Below the pieces are notes generated by a model. It saw only the letters and a list, made by a program, of their open reading frames with translations. It searched no databases and was not told the origin of the DNA. The translations under genes were made by a program, and so were the position numbers. Shown one piece after another: positions 63,261-64,000 of a stretch of DNA of 64,000 bases. The stretch spans positions 82,601-146,600 of the forward strand of contig NZ_JAHUXH010000019.1 in the NCBI RefSeq assembly GCF_019219825.1. The letters are read 5' to 3'. How positions within the stretch are numbered: the first letter of the stretch is position 1; each line of letters begins with the position of its first letter. Source of the DNA: Streptomyces sp. TRM70350. GTDB lineage: Bacteria > Actinomycetota > Actinomycetes > Streptomycetales > Streptomycetaceae.

Positions 63261-63333
63261 GGGGCCTTAGCTCAGTTGGTAGAGCGCTGTCTTTGCATGG
63301 CAGATGTCAGGGGTTCGACTCCCCTAGGCTCCA
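63261..63333 (+). tRNA. alaT: tRNA-Ala (UGC)
   Basis: The acceptor GGGGCCT pairs with AGGCTCC (one G-T pair). D arm AGCTCAGTTGGTAGAGC, anticodon loop with TGC, T arm AGGGGTTCGACTCCCCT and discriminator A at 63333 are all present. CCA is not encoded in full (CACA follows). Confidence 0.97.
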
Positions 63334-63338
63334 CACGT

Positions 63339-63384
63339 AAATGCCCTCTGGCCTGCGGAAACGCGGTTTCAGAGGGCATTTTTC
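63339..63384 (+). terminator. Terminator after tRNA-Ala
   Basis: ATGCCCTCTG (63341-63350) pairs with CAGAGGGCAT (63370-63379), followed by a T-run. A/T pairs extend the stem by two bases. Confidence 0.85.
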
Positions 63385-63783
63385 GTGCCCATCGGTGGGC
63401 ACGCTGGTGCGCACAGGCAGTGCGGGACCCCTTGATCCCCAAGGGGTTCGCAGGCTCGTGTCTCCCCCGTGGACCCCTGGTATCCGGCGAGTTGTGTGGG
63501 TGCCCGGGCGGAGTCCGGCCGGGGTGCAGGTGTACGAGGAGAGTGGTATCGGCGGCACCTGTACTGATCGTCCAGGTGCCGCCTGTGCGGGTGAGTCCGA
63601 GGCTGATCAGTCCGTGGAGGTCGAGGCCGACGGCTCGTCGGTTGTGGAGTCAAGCGTCGTTGGCGTGCTGCCGCGCGGTAGCGGAGTTTGCGGTTGCCGA
63701 ATGGCGTCCCATCGCCGCTCGACAGGGAAGCGATGGGACATGCCCCATGGGCTCCGTGGCTGCCATCGGCCAGTGCTCAAGGC
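63385..63783. other. Stretch without an identified gene
   Basis: About 400 bp between the tRNA-Ala terminator and accE. Frames here look like chance frames. A GTCCCATCG/CGATGGGAC inverted repeat (63706-63714 and 63731-63739) lies 44 bp past the accE stop and may be its terminator. Confidence 0.5.
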
Positions 63784-63978
63784 TCAGTGCCGCCAACTGT
63801 GCGGAGCAGGGAAGCCGTGCTGCCGCTCCCAGCGACGCCATCTGGCCTTGCCACGGCCGGGAACGAGCGGAGTGGAAGCGGGTCGAGCAGTCGCGCTGGC
63901 GAGGAGGATCGCGGTGACGGCCGCGACCTCCTCGGGCTCGGCATGGCCTTTCTCGACGCGCAAGGTGAGGGCGCTCAT
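63784..63978 (-). CDS. accE: Acyl-CoA carboxylase epsilon subunit
   Basis: The 64-residue protein begins MSALTLRVEKGHAEPEEVAA and ends RWRRWERQHGFPAPHSWRH, the two conserved ends of the small epsilon subunit of actinobacterial acyl-CoA carboxylases (ACC_epsilon family). It stimulates the biotin/beta subunit complex that makes malonyl- or methylmalonyl-CoA. It starts at ATG 63978; the carboxyltransferase beta gene is expected just past the window edge. The protein ends soon after the helical core, as usual. Confidence 0.85.
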   Translation of the reverse strand: MSALTLRVEKGHAEPEEVAAVTAILLASATARPASTPLVPGRGKARWRRWERQHGFPAPHSWRH

Positions 63979-64000
63979 GGCTCAGTCCCTTTCGTGTTTC

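Noticed and set aside
63048..63917. 289-residue plus-strand frame across tRNA-Ala
   Set aside because: It crosses a functional tRNA and its terminator and overlaps accE antisense; no domain is seen.

Overview
The window is high-GC actinobacterial DNA with the gene content and order of a Streptomyces chromosome centred on the replication origin. The reading comes from gene order (rpmH-rnpA-yidD-yidC-jag-rsmG-parA-parB on one strand, dnaA-oriC-dnaN-gnd-recF-dciA-gyrB-gyrA on the other), from frequent GTG starts, and from twelve copies of the 14-bp parS palindrome GTTTCACGTGAAAC. No insertion sequence, prophage or CRISPR array was seen.

Layout. 1-5.6 kb: two acetyltransferases, a MarR regulator divergent from an MFS pump with a GlcG/HbpS-like gene behind it, a serine hydrolase and a small membrane protein. 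5.7-11 kb: dnaB, a MATE transporter, and the rpsF-ssb-rpsR-rplI operon. 11-23.4 kb: envelope genes (FemX-type ligase, alanine-racemase-like protein, GT87 mannosyltransferase, class A PBP), a PadR regulator next to inositol-phosphate synthase, an MFS protein and the CCA-adding enzyme. 23.6-33.4 kb: DUF6049 protein, MurJ, a split-off pseudokinase, SigM with its anti-sigma factor, and trxB-trxA behind a textbook SigR promoter. 34.4-53.5 kb: the partition and replication core. 53.6-63.3 kb: an accessory-looking stretch between tRNA-Ile(GAU) and tRNA-Ala(UGC), holding a coiled-coil protein, an ankyrin protein, an XRE-membrane-lectin fusion, small secreted or membrane proteins, a tail-anchored Ser/Thr kinase with a 36-bp repeat tract, and an HTH protein. 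The right edge holds an acyl-CoA carboxylase epsilon subunit.

How the parts work together. DnaA (40.9 kb) opens oriC (about 42.84-43.64 kb, rich in TCCACA boxes). DnaB helicase is probably delivered by the DUF721/DciA protein between recF and gyrB. DnaN is the clamp and gyrase manages supercoiling. ParB loads at the parS sites, which all lie on the rpmH/parAB side of dnaA, and ParA moves the complex. Envelope growth is represented by MurJ, FemX, the PBP and YidC.

Main observations worth following up: DnaA-box sequences upstream of dnaA, dnaB, parA and gyrB; three parS sites nested in 32-34 bp perfect palindromes at gene ends; three in-gene parS sites all read in the same frame (VSRET); a 13-bp iteron-like tandem repeat at 54.7 kb; and operator palindromes that sit exactly on the MFS/MarR and PadR promoters. 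I did not find a convincing wholly new multi-gene system. All functions are read from sequence without database searches.
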